Positions 54,523-63,839 of a stretch of 64,000 nt of DNA are shown one piece after another. The stretch comes from Cohnella lupini. GTDB taxonomy: Bacteria; Bacillota; Bacilli; Paenibacillales; Paenibacillaceae. The notes under the pieces were generated by a model. The model ran no database searches. It was not told where the DNA came from and saw nothing but the letters and a program-made list of their open reading frames with translations. The translations under genes and the position numbers were made by a program. The stretch covers positions 1 to 64,000 of the forward strand of contig NZ_QRDY01000002.1 in NCBI RefSeq assembly GCF_003386205.1, written 5' to 3'. Positions within the stretch are counted from its first letter, which is position 1. Every line of letters starts with the position of its first letter.

Positions 54523-56664
54523 ATGAATCGTAACGAGAGGTCGATTGCGGCGCAAGCCGTACGCGGGGAGTCCGTATTCGATACGCAATGTCCGTTCTGC
54601 AGCGTGCAGTGCAAGATGCAGGTGATCGAGCATAGAACGGGTACCGAACGGCCGACGTATACGGTCATTCCTAAGCCCAATGCCGCTTCGGAAGGCAGAC
54701 TATGCATCAAGGGGATGAATGCGTACCAACACGCGCTTACCGCGGAGCGAATTCTTCACCCGATGGCTAGAATCGACGGGGAGCTCGTTCGGATTTCGTG
54801 GGAGGAAGCCTACGAAAGAATCCGCCATAAATTCACGGAGTTGCGCGGTCGCTACGGGTATGACTCTATCGGGGTATACGGAGGAGGATCGCTCACCAAC
54901 GAATCCGCTTATTTGCTCGGCAAATTCGCCAGAATTGCGCTTGGAACCAAATATATCGATTACAACGGACGGTTCTGCATGTCCGCGGCAGCATCGGCCG
55001 GCAATAAAACCTTCGGCATGGATCGAGGCTTGACGAACCCCTTATCCGATATACCGCTAGCCAAGTGCATCATCCTAGCCGGAACGAATATCGCGGAATG
55101 CCAGCCGACGTTGATGCCGTATTTCACGAGAGCGAAGGAAAACGGAGCATTCGTGATCGTTATCGACCCAAGGGAGACGGGAACGACGGCGATCGCGGAT
55201 CTTCACTTGAAAGTAAAGCCCGGAATGGATGCCGCTCTCGCGAACGGAATGCAGAAGGTGCTTCTGGAGGAAGGGCTGCTGGATAAGGGGTTCTTGGCGA
55301 ATAGAACGGTTGGCTTCGAGAAGCTGAAAGCCCATCTGAGGCAATTGAATCTCGATGAAATCGCGGGCTTGACCGGCGTCTCCGAGGAGCTTATTCGCAA
55401 GGCGGCGATCGCATATGGCAAAGCCGCGACGGGCATGGTATTTACCGCGCGCGGGGTAGAGCAGCAGACGGACGGATACATGGCGGTCCGAAGCTTCTTG
55501 AATCTCGTGCTCATGACCGGCAAGATCGGCAAGCCCGGCTCGGGTTACGGTGCCGTCACCGGTCAAGGAAACGGTCAAGGTGGCCGGGAGCACGGCCAGA
55601 AGGCGGATCAGCTTCCGGGATACCGAATGATCGATAATCCGGCGGACCGTGCCTACGTAGCGGGCGTATGGGGCATCGATCCGAGCGAACTGCCGGGCAA
55701 AGGCGTCTCCGCTTACGAAATGATGGAGAAGATACACGAAGAGGAAATCCGCGCGTTGTTCGTCATGGGATCCAATCCGCTCGTCTCCAATCCGAATGCC
55801 AATTTCGTGGAGGAAGGGTTGAGGAAGCTCGATTACCTGATCGTGGCGGATATGTTTCTATCGGAGACGGCGCGATTGGCCGACTTGATTCTTCCCGTGT
55901 CCGCATACATCGAGAACGAAGGCACGTTAACGAATATGGAGGGGCGCGTGCTGCTGCGGGAAGCGAACCGTCTTGTTCCGGGAGAAGCGAAGCATGATTG
56001 GCAAATTCTTTGCGATATCGCGGGGAAAATGGGCAAAGGCGAGCATTTCGCGTTCAGGTCGGCGGAATCCGTCTTTAACGAGCTTCGCTTGGCGAGTAAG
56101 GGTGGAATCGCCGATTATTACGGCATTACGTACGATCGGCTTCGCAAGGAAGAGGGCGTCTATTGGCCTTGCCCTTCCGCTTCGCACGACAGCTCCGGCA
56201 GATTGTTCGAAACGACGTTTGCGCATCCGGGCGGCAAGGCGGACATCGCTAGCGTGGCGAACCATTTGCCGGACGAACCTACGGACGGCGAATACCCTTT
56301 AACGCTTACGACGGGGAGGGTGCTTACTCATTATTTGACGGGCGTTCAAACGCGAAGGAGCCATTCCTTGGCCGCCAGGGATTTCGAATCGTTCGTCGAG
56401 ATCCATCCCCGCACCGCGAGAAAGCTGGGGATCAAGGATCAATCCTTAGTCCGCTTGCGGTCGAGGCGCGGAGACATCGTCGTGAGAAGCCGTTACTCGG
56501 CCGGCATAAGGGAAGACGCGGTATTCGTGCCCATGCACTGGGGAGACGTCCAGAACGTGAACAAGGTTACGAATCCCGCTCTGGATCCTACTTGTCGCAT
56601 GCCGGGGTTCAAATCGTGCGCGGTTAACGTTCTCCCGCTATATCCCGTTGGCCAAGGCGGTTAA
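54523..56664 (+). CDS. nasC: Assimilatory nitrate reductase catalytic subunit NasC
   Basis: A 713-residue molybdopterin enzyme. Its [4Fe-4S] site is Cys23, Cys26, Cys30 and Cys61 (CPFCSVQC; LCIKG). Family marks are YNGRFCMSAAASAGNKTFG near the Mo site, GTNIAECQPTLMPYF, GQGNGQGGREHGQKADQLPG, and the C-terminal GRVLTHYLTGVQTRRS. It reduces nitrate to nitrite in the cytoplasm with electrons from NasB. The length equals that of B. subtilis NasC. No nasD/E, siroheme synthase or nasA follows in the window. Confidence 0.93.
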   Translation: MNRNERSIAAQAVRGESVFDTQCPFCSVQCKMQVIEHRTGTERPTYTVIPKPNAASEGRLCIKGMNAYQHALTAERILHPMARIDGELVRISWEEAYERIRHKFTELRGRYGYDSIGVYGGGSLTNESAYLLGKFARIALGTKYIDYNGRFCMSAAASAGNKTFGMDRGLTNPLSDIPLAKCIILAGTNIAECQPTLMPYFTRAKENGAFVIVIDPRETGTTAIADLHLKVKPGMDAALANGMQKVLLEEGLLDKGFLANRTVGFEKLKAHLRQLNLDEIAGLTGVSEELIRKAAIAYGKAATGMVFTARGVEQQTDGYMAVRSFLNLVLMTGKIGKPGSGYGAVTGQGNGQGGREHGQKADQLPGYRMIDNPADRAYVAGVWGIDPSELPGKGVSAYEMMEKIHEEEIRALFVMGSNPLVSNPNANFVEEGLRKLDYLIVADMFLSETARLADLILPVSAYIENEGTLTNMEGRVLLREANRLVPGEAKHDWQILCDIAGKMGKGEHFAFRSAESVFNELRLASKGGIADYYGITYDRLRKEEGVYWPCPSASHDSSGRLFETTFAHPGGKADIASVANHLPDEPTDGEYPLTLTTGRVLTHYLTGVQTRRSHSLAARDFESFVEIHPRTARKLGIKDQSLVRLRSRRGDIVVRSRYSAGIREDAVFVPMHWGDVQNVNKVTNPALDPTCRMPGFKSCAVNVLPLYPVGQGG

Positions 56665-56666
56665 TC

Positions 56667-56707
56667 GAACGACACCCCCGACCTTGCACAGGTCGGGGGT
56701 GTCGTTC
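56667..56707. terminator. Very strong bidirectional terminator after nasC
   Basis: GAACGACACCCCCGACC (56667-56683) pairs perfectly over 17 bases with 56691-56707 across a 7-base loop. It separates nasC from the convergent SLH gene. Confidence 0.88.
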
Positions 56708-56711
56708 CGTC

Positions 56712-57959
56712 TTATGAATTTTTCGACTTTGCTATGGAGAATACGACAGTCTTGGTATCCGGATCGATCAGAATATCCACCGCGTAGTCGCCGATAGCGA
56801 CTTGCTTAGAGGAAACTATCGTGCCGGCTTCTACATGCTTGCAGACTTCGGTAAACCACTTGACGAATGTGGCAGCCTGATAGCCGAACAAATAATTGGA
56901 GAACGTCTCGATCGCTTCCTGATTCCTTGCTCGCGTTCCGTCCCGAAGCTGGATCGTGATTCCGTAAGTATTGTATTGAGGGTCGAGCCACAATGCCGCT
57001 TCCGCCTGCTGCTTCTGGATCACGGAAGACGAGGAGAGAGCCAGCACGGTATCCTTCTCTTTCTGATCTCTGAACAATCGAAGCGTCGTGTCCAGCAGAT
57101 CCTGGTTAGTGCCCCGTAATTGGCCGGCTTGCTGCAATATCTCATAGGCATCGCGCATTTTTTGGTCCGGGAATGCGACGGTTTTCTTTCCTCCGCCTAT
57201 CGTAGGAACGGCGAGCAATAAGCTGCTGTCGGCATCGGATACCTCGACCGGGATCCTCTTCGTTTTCTCCGTTAGTCGGTTCAACAACACGAGGGATTGC
57301 GCGCGGGTAACTTTATCGCCGACTCCAAAATAGCCGTTCGGGTAGCCTTGCATGATTCCTTTGGCAAGCGCCTCGGCGATGAACTTCTGCTCGCGTTCCG
57401 ATGCGCTGATTAAATCACCGTAAGATTGCGCCAGTTGTTGACTATACTGAGAGTCCTCCAGAAACTCGGTTTCTTGGAGCGTATAATAGAGGATTTCCGC
57501 CACGTTTTCTCTTGTCATATCGCTTTGGAAGTCGCTGTATCCGCTTTTGTTCAAAAAATGAAGGTCGCTCGCGACGTCGATGAAGGGCTTGGCCCAATAT
57601 CCGACTGTGGCGGGCTTGAAATCGAAATAGCGATAATCCTGTTTGAGGATGGCTTGATTTTCGGCGCTTAATGAGGGCGGGAAGGCGGCATTCCAGCTAC
57701 GTTCGCCGTTCTGATGCATCTCCGTGTAGGAGAGAACGAGCATCTTGATGAACTGATCTACCGTTACCGGTTGATCCGGCTGGAAGGAGCCGTTCGGGTA
57801 TCCGTCGAGAATACCTTTGGCCACCATTTCCGTTATCGTTTTTTCAGCCCAATGACCTTTAATATCGTTAAAGGGTAATGCTTGCCGCTCTTGCGCATGG
57901 ATAGGGCTAGCTATGCACATTAATGCGATGATGATGCCGAATATTGTCCCGCGACGCAT
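56712..57959 (-). CDS. SLH-domain surface protein
   Basis: A 415-residue exported protein. Signal peptide residues 1-22 end in IHAQ. Three S-layer-homology units follow: PFNDIKGHWAEKTITEMVAK at 28, a diverged unit (YWAKPFIDVASDLHFLN) near 120, and FIAEALAKGIMQGYPNGYFG near 195. These anchor proteins to pyruvylated wall polymer. The C-terminal 170 residues resemble no domain I recognise and may be an extracellular functional region. Confidence 0.85.
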   Translation of the reverse strand: MRRGTIFGIIIALMCIASPIHAQERQALPFNDIKGHWAEKTITEMVAKGILDGYPNGSFQPDQPVTVDQFIKMLVLSYTEMHQNGERSWNAAFPPSLSAENQAILKQDYRYFDFKPATVGYWAKPFIDVASDLHFLNKSGYSDFQSDMTRENVAEILYYTLQETEFLEDSQYSQQLAQSYGDLISASEREQKFIAEALAKGIMQGYPNGYFGVGDKVTRAQSLVLLNRLTEKTKRIPVEVSDADSSLLLAVPTIGGGKKTVAFPDQKMRDAYEILQQAGQLRGTNQDLLDTTLRLFRDQKEKDTVLALSSSSVIQKQQAEAALWLDPQYNTYGITIQLRDGTRARNQEAIETFSNYLFGYQAATFVKWFTEVCKHVEAGTIVSSKQVAIGDYAVDILIDPDTKTVVFSIAKSKNS

Positions 57960-58157
57960 GAGGATCCTCCTGATTATCGATTGCCATATGATCGGCTTTA
58001 TAAGCTAAACATACATGGGATAACCTTGGACACAGTCGGGACGACTATTGTGGCAATCGGTTTTGAGCGGCTTAAGTTGTGTTTAGAATGGGTCTTGAGG
58101 CATGCAACCCGCATAGGGCTTGATGTTGATGGCAGTAACGAGAGGAACGCGAAATGT

Positions 58158-59258
58158 TCAGACCTGCTTCGGTTTCTTCCGGAACAGCGACACGAAGGAG
58201 ACCAGAAGCAAAGGAATCGTTGCGCAGATGAGCCCCCATAACGGGTGGATGCTTGTAACGATGAAGTTCCAATTGGCTTCGCCGCGTATGCCGACCGAGA
58301 TAGAGATGATCGTGCAAAATAACGCAAGCGGAAAGATCAACTGGCGGTTTTCCTTGGGCAACCCGAGTATTTGAGTCAACGTAATGTTCGCCAAAAAGAG
58401 AACGATAGAAGCCTTCATGAACGAAGCGACGATCATGGAATAACCCATCAGAGCTTCGAGTCGCTGAAAAATTTCCGTGATTTCAATGGTGCGCGCCACT
58501 TCGAACATGGAATATTTACGTTCGCCCGCGATAGGGCCGAAGGTAAGTATCGTAGCTAAGGTCACAAGAATCAAGAATACGGCATTCAATAAAATCGCGA
58601 AAGCCAACTTGCGTCCCGTTCGATCGCCCGCCTTCAAACGAACGTAAGGAATGATCATGGCGAATAGGACGATCTCCCCGTATGGAAAGCCGTATATGAA
58701 ATAAGTACCGTGCAGCAGGGGCTTGATCCCTTCGTCGAAGACGGGGAGCAGATAGTGCCAATCGTAGCCGGGAATGGCAAGCGATATATTGAAGACGACG
58801 AATATCATGACGCTGAGAATCAATAAGCCGAACATGCCGGCGAACTTGCCGACCCCGACTCGAATGGTCATGGAGACCGCCAAGAAGATCAGGATAACGA
58901 AAATAGTATAGTCGGTATCCCGCATCATGGAGCTATTGAGGAACATGGCAATATCCATCACGATGGCGGCAGCCATGTGGATCAGGTAGGTGAGGATTAG
59001 CATTCCGAGCAAGAGGGCGATAGGTTTGCCGATGAGCTTGGAGCTGTATTGAATAAAGTTCAATCCGGGATAGCGGCGGGCTAGACGCATAATCAGAAGG
59101 AGGACCAGCAATCCTAGCATGGCCGCGCAGATAATGCTGATCCAAGCCGCGTTGTGACTGAAAAAAATAAGGGGCGCCGGAATGTTGATAATCGATGAAC
59201 CCGTCAGGAAAACGAATAATAATACGGCTAGCTGGTTAGGGGTGAGCATGTTTTTCAC
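58158..59258 (-). CDS. Spore germinant receptor permease subunit (GerB type)
   Basis: A 366-residue membrane protein with ten predicted helices, of the amino-acid-permease-like GerAB/GerKB/YndE family that binds the germinant. It opens MLTPNQLAVLLFVFLTGS, a family start, and contains YPGLNFIQYSSKLIGK. It starts at GTG 59258 with AGGGTG 8 bases ahead. It is the last gene of an A-C-D-B operon. The germinant is not deducible. Confidence 0.93.
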   Translation of the reverse strand: MKNMLTPNQLAVLLFVFLTGSSIINIPAPLIFFSHNAAWISIICAAMLGLLVLLLIMRLARRYPGLNFIQYSSKLIGKPIALLLGMLILTYLIHMAAAIVMDIAMFLNSSMMRDTDYTIFVILIFLAVSMTIRVGVGKFAGMFGLLILSVMIFVVFNISLAIPGYDWHYLLPVFDEGIKPLLHGTYFIYGFPYGEIVLFAMIIPYVRLKAGDRTGRKLAFAILLNAVFLILVTLATILTFGPIAGERKYSMFEVARTIEITEIFQRLEALMGYSMIVASFMKASIVLFLANITLTQILGLPKENRQLIFPLALFCTIISISVGIRGEANWNFIVTSIHPLWGLICATIPLLLVSFVSLFRKKPKQV

Positions 59259-59265
59259 TAAGAGT

Positions 59266-59508
59266 TCACCCTTTCGGATTCAGGTAAGCGAGTATGGATT
59301 CCGCGGCGCCGCCGAAAATAAGGTTGGCCATGTCGTAATAGGAATAGGAGTAAAGCCAACCTTTAAATATGGATAGGTGATAGGCAGAGAGCAGTAATAA
59401 GACTACGTAGACGAATTTAACCCTTTTGGATGCTCCTCCTAGTTTTTCCGAGTACAAATCGTAAGTCAGAAAAGCGATGAATACAACGCCGAGCATGAAG
59501 TACATCAT
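59266..59508 (-). CDS. Small two-span protein of the ger operon (D-subunit-like)
   Basis: An 80-residue protein with two hydrophobic helices (about residues 2-18 and 34-52) between gerC and gerB. Some germinant receptor operons carry a fourth small two-helix D subunit that modulates germination; this gene fits in size and place. I prefer ATG 59508 with AGGTG upstream, although a GTG at 59517 abuts the gerC stop. No known motif supports the assignment beyond context. Confidence 0.7.
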   Translation of the reverse strand: MMYFMLGVVFIAFLTYDLYSEKLGGASKRVKFVYVVLLLLSAYHLSIFKGWLYSYSYYDMANLIFGGAAESILAYLNPKG

Positions 59509-59517
59509 TAACTTCAC

Positions 59518-60696
59518 CTAGTTCCGATTGATGGGTTTGCCGATGTTCGTGCCCGTGGTCAAGATCGTGACGTTAGCATGCACCTCGTAGCTGGCGCGCG
59601 AGAATCTAGATGGCCAATCGGGCTTCCACTGCTTCCATAAACGCGGCTTTTTCTGAAACAGAACGTTTCCCGCTCCGACCAAATCGAATCGCTTTTCCAG
59701 CATCCACTCCATGCTGTCGCTCATGCTTTGCTCGATCGCATCCTGCACTCGGGCTTGAAATTTCATTTCGTCCATGATGGTGAGGTTTTGCCCGCATACT
59801 AACTCGGATATGGCTACGTAAGCTTTGGTTTTGAAAATAAGATGGGGCTTGTCTCCGTTTAACTTAACCTCCATATCGTTGTGAATTCGAATCACTTCGA
59901 CCGAATCTTCTTGAAGCATGAGGGTGTCGGTACCACGTTGTTCCTCGCAGGGGACTTCGATCACTCCGGATCGGTATGTGTCCCTTAACATCAGCAGCCC
60001 TTCCATTAGGGACGCGGGGATAAGCTCCTTCACAAGACCGTCGGCAAGGACGGCAGACCCCGCTACGTTAGGAGTGGTCACGTTCCGAATTTTCTGTTCG
60101 TACAAATAAGGGATCAATGCGACGGCGGTTTGGCTCTGGGCTTGCTTGGCCAGATCCAGCAGGCTTAAAGTCGAGGTTTTGCCGGCCAGCTCGTTGGACT
60201 CCTTTTCGCTTAGGAAATATTGCTGGCTGACCGAGTTCTCGATATAAGGGGTCGTATTCAAATAATCGGAAGCTCTGCCTTTCGTGACGAGCAAATGGGA
60301 AGTCAAACGCGGCTCGTGATCCCTGTAGAAGAAGTCGAGCAAGCTAAGCAACGGAAGCTTCCGGGCTAACGCCTCGCTGACCAAGAGAACGCGCATATGG
60401 CTCCACTGGGCTCTGCGGCCCAGATGGATCGTGATATCGCGCACGGCTTCGATGAGAGATTGGTCGTGGGCTTGAATGTTAATAAAAGCTTTGGTCGTCT
60501 TCCCCTTGCCCGTTATGGCTTGGGAGGGTTTGAAGAGCTGCACCGTAAGACTGAGCTCTCCGTTCTCGAACTCGTCTATCGCGACTCCCATCACGAATCC
60601 TTTTTGCGGCAGCTCGGCCTGGTCCCCGCAAGCGGTCAATAGCAAAGCGCAAAGGATAAAAGCGGAACCGACTATTTTAAGCGATCGTGATCTCAT
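59518..60696 (-). CDS. Spore germinant receptor lipoprotein (GerC type)
   Basis: A 392-residue Ger(x)C protein. The lipobox is LLTAC (Cys near residue 23). Family features include KGFVMGVAIDEFENGEL and the three-domain Ger(x)C pattern with SHMRVLLVSEALA. It would be lipid-anchored on the outer side of the spore inner membrane next to the A and B subunits. GGGAG precedes the ATG. Confidence 0.93.
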   Translation of the reverse strand: MRSRSLKIVGSAFILCALLLTACGDQAELPQKGFVMGVAIDEFENGELSLTVQLFKPSQAITGKGKTTKAFINIQAHDQSLIEAVRDITIHLGRRAQWSHMRVLLVSEALARKLPLLSLLDFFYRDHEPRLTSHLLVTKGRASDYLNTTPYIENSVSQQYFLSEKESNELAGKTSTLSLLDLAKQAQSQTAVALIPYLYEQKIRNVTTPNVAGSAVLADGLVKELIPASLMEGLLMLRDTYRSGVIEVPCEEQRGTDTLMLQEDSVEVIRIHNDMEVKLNGDKPHLIFKTKAYVAISELVCGQNLTIMDEMKFQARVQDAIEQSMSDSMEWMLEKRFDLVGAGNVLFQKKPRLWKQWKPDWPSRFSRASYEVHANVTILTTGTNIGKPINRN

Positions 60697-60721
60697 GGCG
60701 AGCTCCCTCTCTTGCCGGATT

Positions 60722-62191
60722 TCAGTCGGTGCTAGGAGGCTTGGTCCGACGGATGAGCGCGGGAAGTTTGGTGCGGATTAAAGTGTCGCGGAATTGGCGT
60801 GGCTTCCACGGGGCTATCGTCGTCAAGTAAGGGACGTTCAAGGAAGTTAGATTGACGAGATGGAGCCAGATGAACAAGTAGCCCAACAGGATGCCGAATC
60901 CCCCGAGCATGGCCGATAACGCCATTAACGGGAATTGAATTAAACGTAATGCAATGGAAAGGTTATATTGCGGCAAGGAAAACGATGCGATACCGGTTAA
61001 AGACACGACGACGACCATAATGGGAGAAGCGATACCGGCATTGATGGCGGCTTCTCCTATGACGAGCGCGCCGACGATGCTCACCGCCGATCCGACCGGT
61101 CGGGGCAACCGTATCCCCGCCTCCTTGAGAAGCTCGAAAAAGAACACCATGATGACGGCTTCCATAAAGGCGCCGAAAGGGATCCCTTCGCGAGAATCGA
61201 TGATCGCGAGCAAGAGGACGGTCGGAATCAGCTCCGTATGAAACGTGGACATGGCGATGTAGATGCTTGGAAGGGAAATGGCGATCAACAACGCGACTAG
61301 CCTCAGCCAACGAATGAAGTTCGATACTAGCACCCTTTGATAATAGTCTTCGCTGGATTGCAGAAATTCAAAGAATAGCCCTGGACAAACGAGAATGGAA
61401 CCCGAGCCTTGGGACAAAACGAGAATTTTACCGTTAAGCAAAGCGGCAGCCGCGACATCGGTTCTCTCCGTGTAACGAAATTGAGGGAACGGGGATAAGG
61501 GGTAATCCTCTATTAGTTCCTCGATATACGAAGGGTCAAGGATTTCTCCCGGGCCGATCTTATTTATGCGAAGCTTGAATTCTTTCAGCAACTCAGGATC
61601 GACGACGCCTTGAATGTACATATAATTAATGGTCGTATTCGAATATCCGCCTGACTTAAATGCCTCGATCTTCAAGGCCGGACTTTGGATTCGCGTGCGA
61701 ATCATTCCGATGTTCTTCAGCAGATTTTCGACGGTGCCTTCGCGGGGCCCTTGAACGACGGGCTCCGTCTCGGGCTCCGTAACCTGCCGGGTTTCCATAT
61801 CCTTGGCTTCGTAGCAGACCGCCTTGTCCCAGCCTTCCAAGAAAATGACGACGTTGCCTTGAAGAATGCGCTGGTCGATGACGGACCATTTGCTTTCGAT
61901 GCTGGCCGATTCCGTGGAAGCGCCCCGGCCTTCGAAAAACCGGATCAGCATCTCCGGCTTTACTTCCGTTCCGGGACCTACGTCGTGTTCGACTAGATCC
62001 TGCAGAGAGCGCCGCATGTAATTGATTTTCTTATTGTGGATGATCGATTTGAGATAGACGGTCACCGACGTGCTTTTCAGTTCGGGGCCGTATTGCCACC
62101 GAATGAACTCGAAGTCGTTGCTTAAGCTGAAGGTTTGCTGCAGCCTGACGATATTCGTTTTTAAATGCTTGGATAGATGGTCGGCGGTCAT
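60722..62191 (-). CDS. Spore germinant receptor subunit (GerA type)
   Basis: A 489-residue protein. The soluble N-terminal region (residues 1-290) is typical of GerAA. A membrane domain with about five helices follows, including REGIPFGAFMEAVIMVFFFELLKEAG and PRPVGSAVSIVGALVIGEAA, both hallmark segments. ATG 62191 is chosen because GGAGGT lies 7 bases ahead. It is first in the operon and would assemble into the receptor channel. Confidence 0.94.
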   Translation of the reverse strand: MTADHLSKHLKTNIVRLQQTFSLSNDFEFIRWQYGPELKSTSVTVYLKSIIHNKKINYMRRSLQDLVEHDVGPGTEVKPEMLIRFFEGRGASTESASIESKWSVIDQRILQGNVVIFLEGWDKAVCYEAKDMETRQVTEPETEPVVQGPREGTVENLLKNIGMIRTRIQSPALKIEAFKSGGYSNTTINYMYIQGVVDPELLKEFKLRINKIGPGEILDPSYIEELIEDYPLSPFPQFRYTERTDVAAAALLNGKILVLSQGSGSILVCPGLFFEFLQSSEDYYQRVLVSNFIRWLRLVALLIAISLPSIYIAMSTFHTELIPTVLLLAIIDSREGIPFGAFMEAVIMVFFFELLKEAGIRLPRPVGSAVSIVGALVIGEAAINAGIASPIMVVVVSLTGIASFSLPQYNLSIALRLIQFPLMALSAMLGGFGILLGYLFIWLHLVNLTSLNVPYLTTIAPWKPRQFRDTLIRTKLPALIRRTKPPSTD

Positions 62192-62272
62192 CGAAGTCAC
62201 CTCCGGTCGGACGGATTAAGGCGTATGTAAAGTTTCCCAATACCGACGCGATTTTATGCAGATAGCGCAAAA

Positions 62273-62298
62273 AAACCGGTCCCAATCGGGACCGGTTT
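62273..62298 (-). terminator. Terminator of the FhuF-like gene
   Basis: AAACCGGTCCC (62273-62283) pairs with GGGACCGGTTT (62288-62298). On the reverse strand it is followed by a run of T. It isolates the upstream gene from the ger operon. Confidence 0.85.
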
Positions 62299-62310
62299 CG
62301 CGAAGCGCCG

Positions 62311-63114
62311 TTATGCGCTTTTCTCTTTGCGTGCTTCCTCGATTTGTTGCTTTAGCTCCGTCCGTTCGTCGTCTTTAAGAATCGGACAGGTATAACATTT
62401 CGTTCCGCTCTCTCGTTTATAGTACATGCAGCATGCCGATCGGAGTATGATTTGCCCGCCGGGCTCATAGGGACTGTCGAGATAGCAGGGAGTATGTACG
62501 TATGGATTTTTCCTTCGGTTGAAGGTTTCTCCCGGCATGTTCTCAAGCAAAGAGAAATCTTCGTTAACGCGGTCTCTAAGCGGACCTTCCGGGATCATTT
62601 TCCTTACGTAATCCATGAGGTAAGCGGCGCGGGCGCCATATTGATTCCAAATGAGGGGGGATTTCAGTCCCGCGGCGGCAGCCGCTGCCTCGATTAACGG
62701 GTTCATCGTATCCGCGAAGTAACGGGCCCATTCCGATTGGACGGCCTCGGCTCGGCCTTCCGCAGGTAGGTCCGTCCACTTCAGTTCGCCGATCTTGAAT
62801 ACGACATGGGCGTGATCGCCATGGGATTCAAGCTGTATGGTCAAGTTTTCCATCGATAGGTCCAATATCCGGTCATATTGCGTCATAATTAATTGCTTGG
62901 TGGCGGCCAAACCGAAAAAGGCGAGTCCGATAAAAGAAACCCCGATTTCCAATCCGATTCCCTTTACTAAGGCGGAGCCTCTTTGCAAAAGGTCTTTCAT
63001 GGTTTCGTGCACTAGTATATCCGCGACGGGCACGGAGATAAGCGGGTTATCCGACCCTTTAACGGAAATGTGGAAATGTTCTTCGAACAAGCGTAAATCC
63101 AATGAAATCCCCAC
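62311..63114 (-). CDS. FhuF-like siderophore-iron reductase
   Basis: A 267-residue protein. Near the C-terminus it has the FhuF-type [2Fe-2S] ligand set, ACCMYY followed by KCYTCPI (residues about 233-250). Such proteins reduce ferric siderophores in the cytoplasm to release iron. A near-perfect Fur box lies just upstream (63126-63144), matching iron control. The start is uncertain: GTG 63114 has no clear ribosome site, and TTG 63102 lies 9 bases after AGGTG. Confidence 0.85.
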   Translation of the reverse strand: MGISLDLRLFEEHFHISVKGSDNPLISVPVADILVHETMKDLLQRGSALVKGIGLEIGVSFIGLAFFGLAATKQLIMTQYDRILDLSMENLTIQLESHGDHAHVVFKIGELKWTDLPAEGRAEAVQSEWARYFADTMNPLIEAAAAAAGLKSPLIWNQYGARAAYLMDYVRKMIPEGPLRDRVNEDFSLLENMPGETFNRRKNPYVHTPCYLDSPYEPGGQIILRSACCMYYKRESGTKCYTCPILKDDERTELKQQIEEARKEKSA

Positions 63115-63125
63115 CTCATTAAAAT

Positions 63126-63144
63126 GATTATGATAATCATTATC
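63126..63144 (-). promoter_or_regulatory. Fur box
   Basis: GATTATGATAATCATTATC differs by one base from the 19-base Fur consensus GATAATGATAATCATTATC. It overlaps the promoter region of the FhuF-like gene, so iron-loaded Fur should repress it. Confidence 0.9.
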
Positions 63145-63330
63145 ATATGCTCTATCTCTTTATGATAGTGCTTGGGGGATGTTTTTGTCAATCTCGTGAA
63201 AACGGTTAATTTATATGTAAAAAGAGACACAAGTTAAGGACTTAGCCTATCTCGAGGAGTATAATAAGGAAGCTCGTCGGAGGAGTTCGGTTGCCGTCGC
63301 GACCGTTCCCGTCTGAGTATAAAAGGAAAG

Positions 63331-63360
63331 GCGCCGCCGCCCCGTAAAGAACGGCGACGC
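63331..63360 (-). terminator. Possible terminator of the 98-residue gene
   Basis: On the reverse strand GCGTCGCCG (63360-63352) pairs with CGGCGGCGC (63339-63331), followed by CTTTCCTTTTA. Confidence 0.6.
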
Positions 63361-63369
63361 ATGAGCGGG

Positions 63370-63666
63370 TTATTCCCGCAAGGAAATGACGTGAACGAGC
63401 TGCTCGTTGGCCGTCACCTTAATGACGGAGCGGTTCGAATCGTACTCCGCGCTACCGCGGCCGATCTCGGCGGGGGATTCGGTTCCCAGAACGTAGAATA
63501 AGTCGTCCGCTAGCGTCCGGATGCATACATCGCGTTCTTCTGTGCTCAGACTGTCCCAATCTTCGGCTTCCATCTCGAATACTTCGAAAAAAAGCGGAAC
63601 CGAAATCAAAGCGCGGGACAAGTCGTCCAATATATGATCATATTCTCTACTATAGGTAATCGCCAT
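63370..63666 (-). CDS. Hypothetical 98-residue protein
   Basis: A small acidic soluble protein. AAGGGG lies ahead of ATG 63666 and a likely terminator follows, so it looks like a real single gene. It starts MAITYSREYDHILDDL and has no cysteines apart from one, and no membrane segment. I do not recognise the family and can give no function. Confidence 0.6.
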   Translation of the reverse strand: MAITYSREYDHILDDLSRALISVPLFFEVFEMEAEDWDSLSTEERDVCIRTLADDLFYVLGTESPAEIGRGSAEYDSNRSVIKVTANEQLVHVISLRE

Positions 63667-63785
63667 GGGGATACCCCTTTCGAATTGTTTATTCGCCTTA
63701 TCGGACGGCGAAACCGTTGTACTTGCATTATAAGCGAGCCGTTTTCTTTAGCCAACCTTTAGGCATTCTTCCTGCACGTTGTACT

Positions 63786-63813
63786 TTAACACAGAGTTAA
63801 CATTAGTTATAAT
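63786..63813 (+). promoter_or_regulatory. Promoter of the LTA-synthase-like gene
   Basis: TTAACA at 63786-63791 and TATAAT at 63808-63813 are separated by 16 bases, close to the ribosome site GGGGGTG at about 63828. Confidence 0.65.
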
Positions 63814-63839
63814 AGATAAGGTTCTCGGGGGTGAATGGC

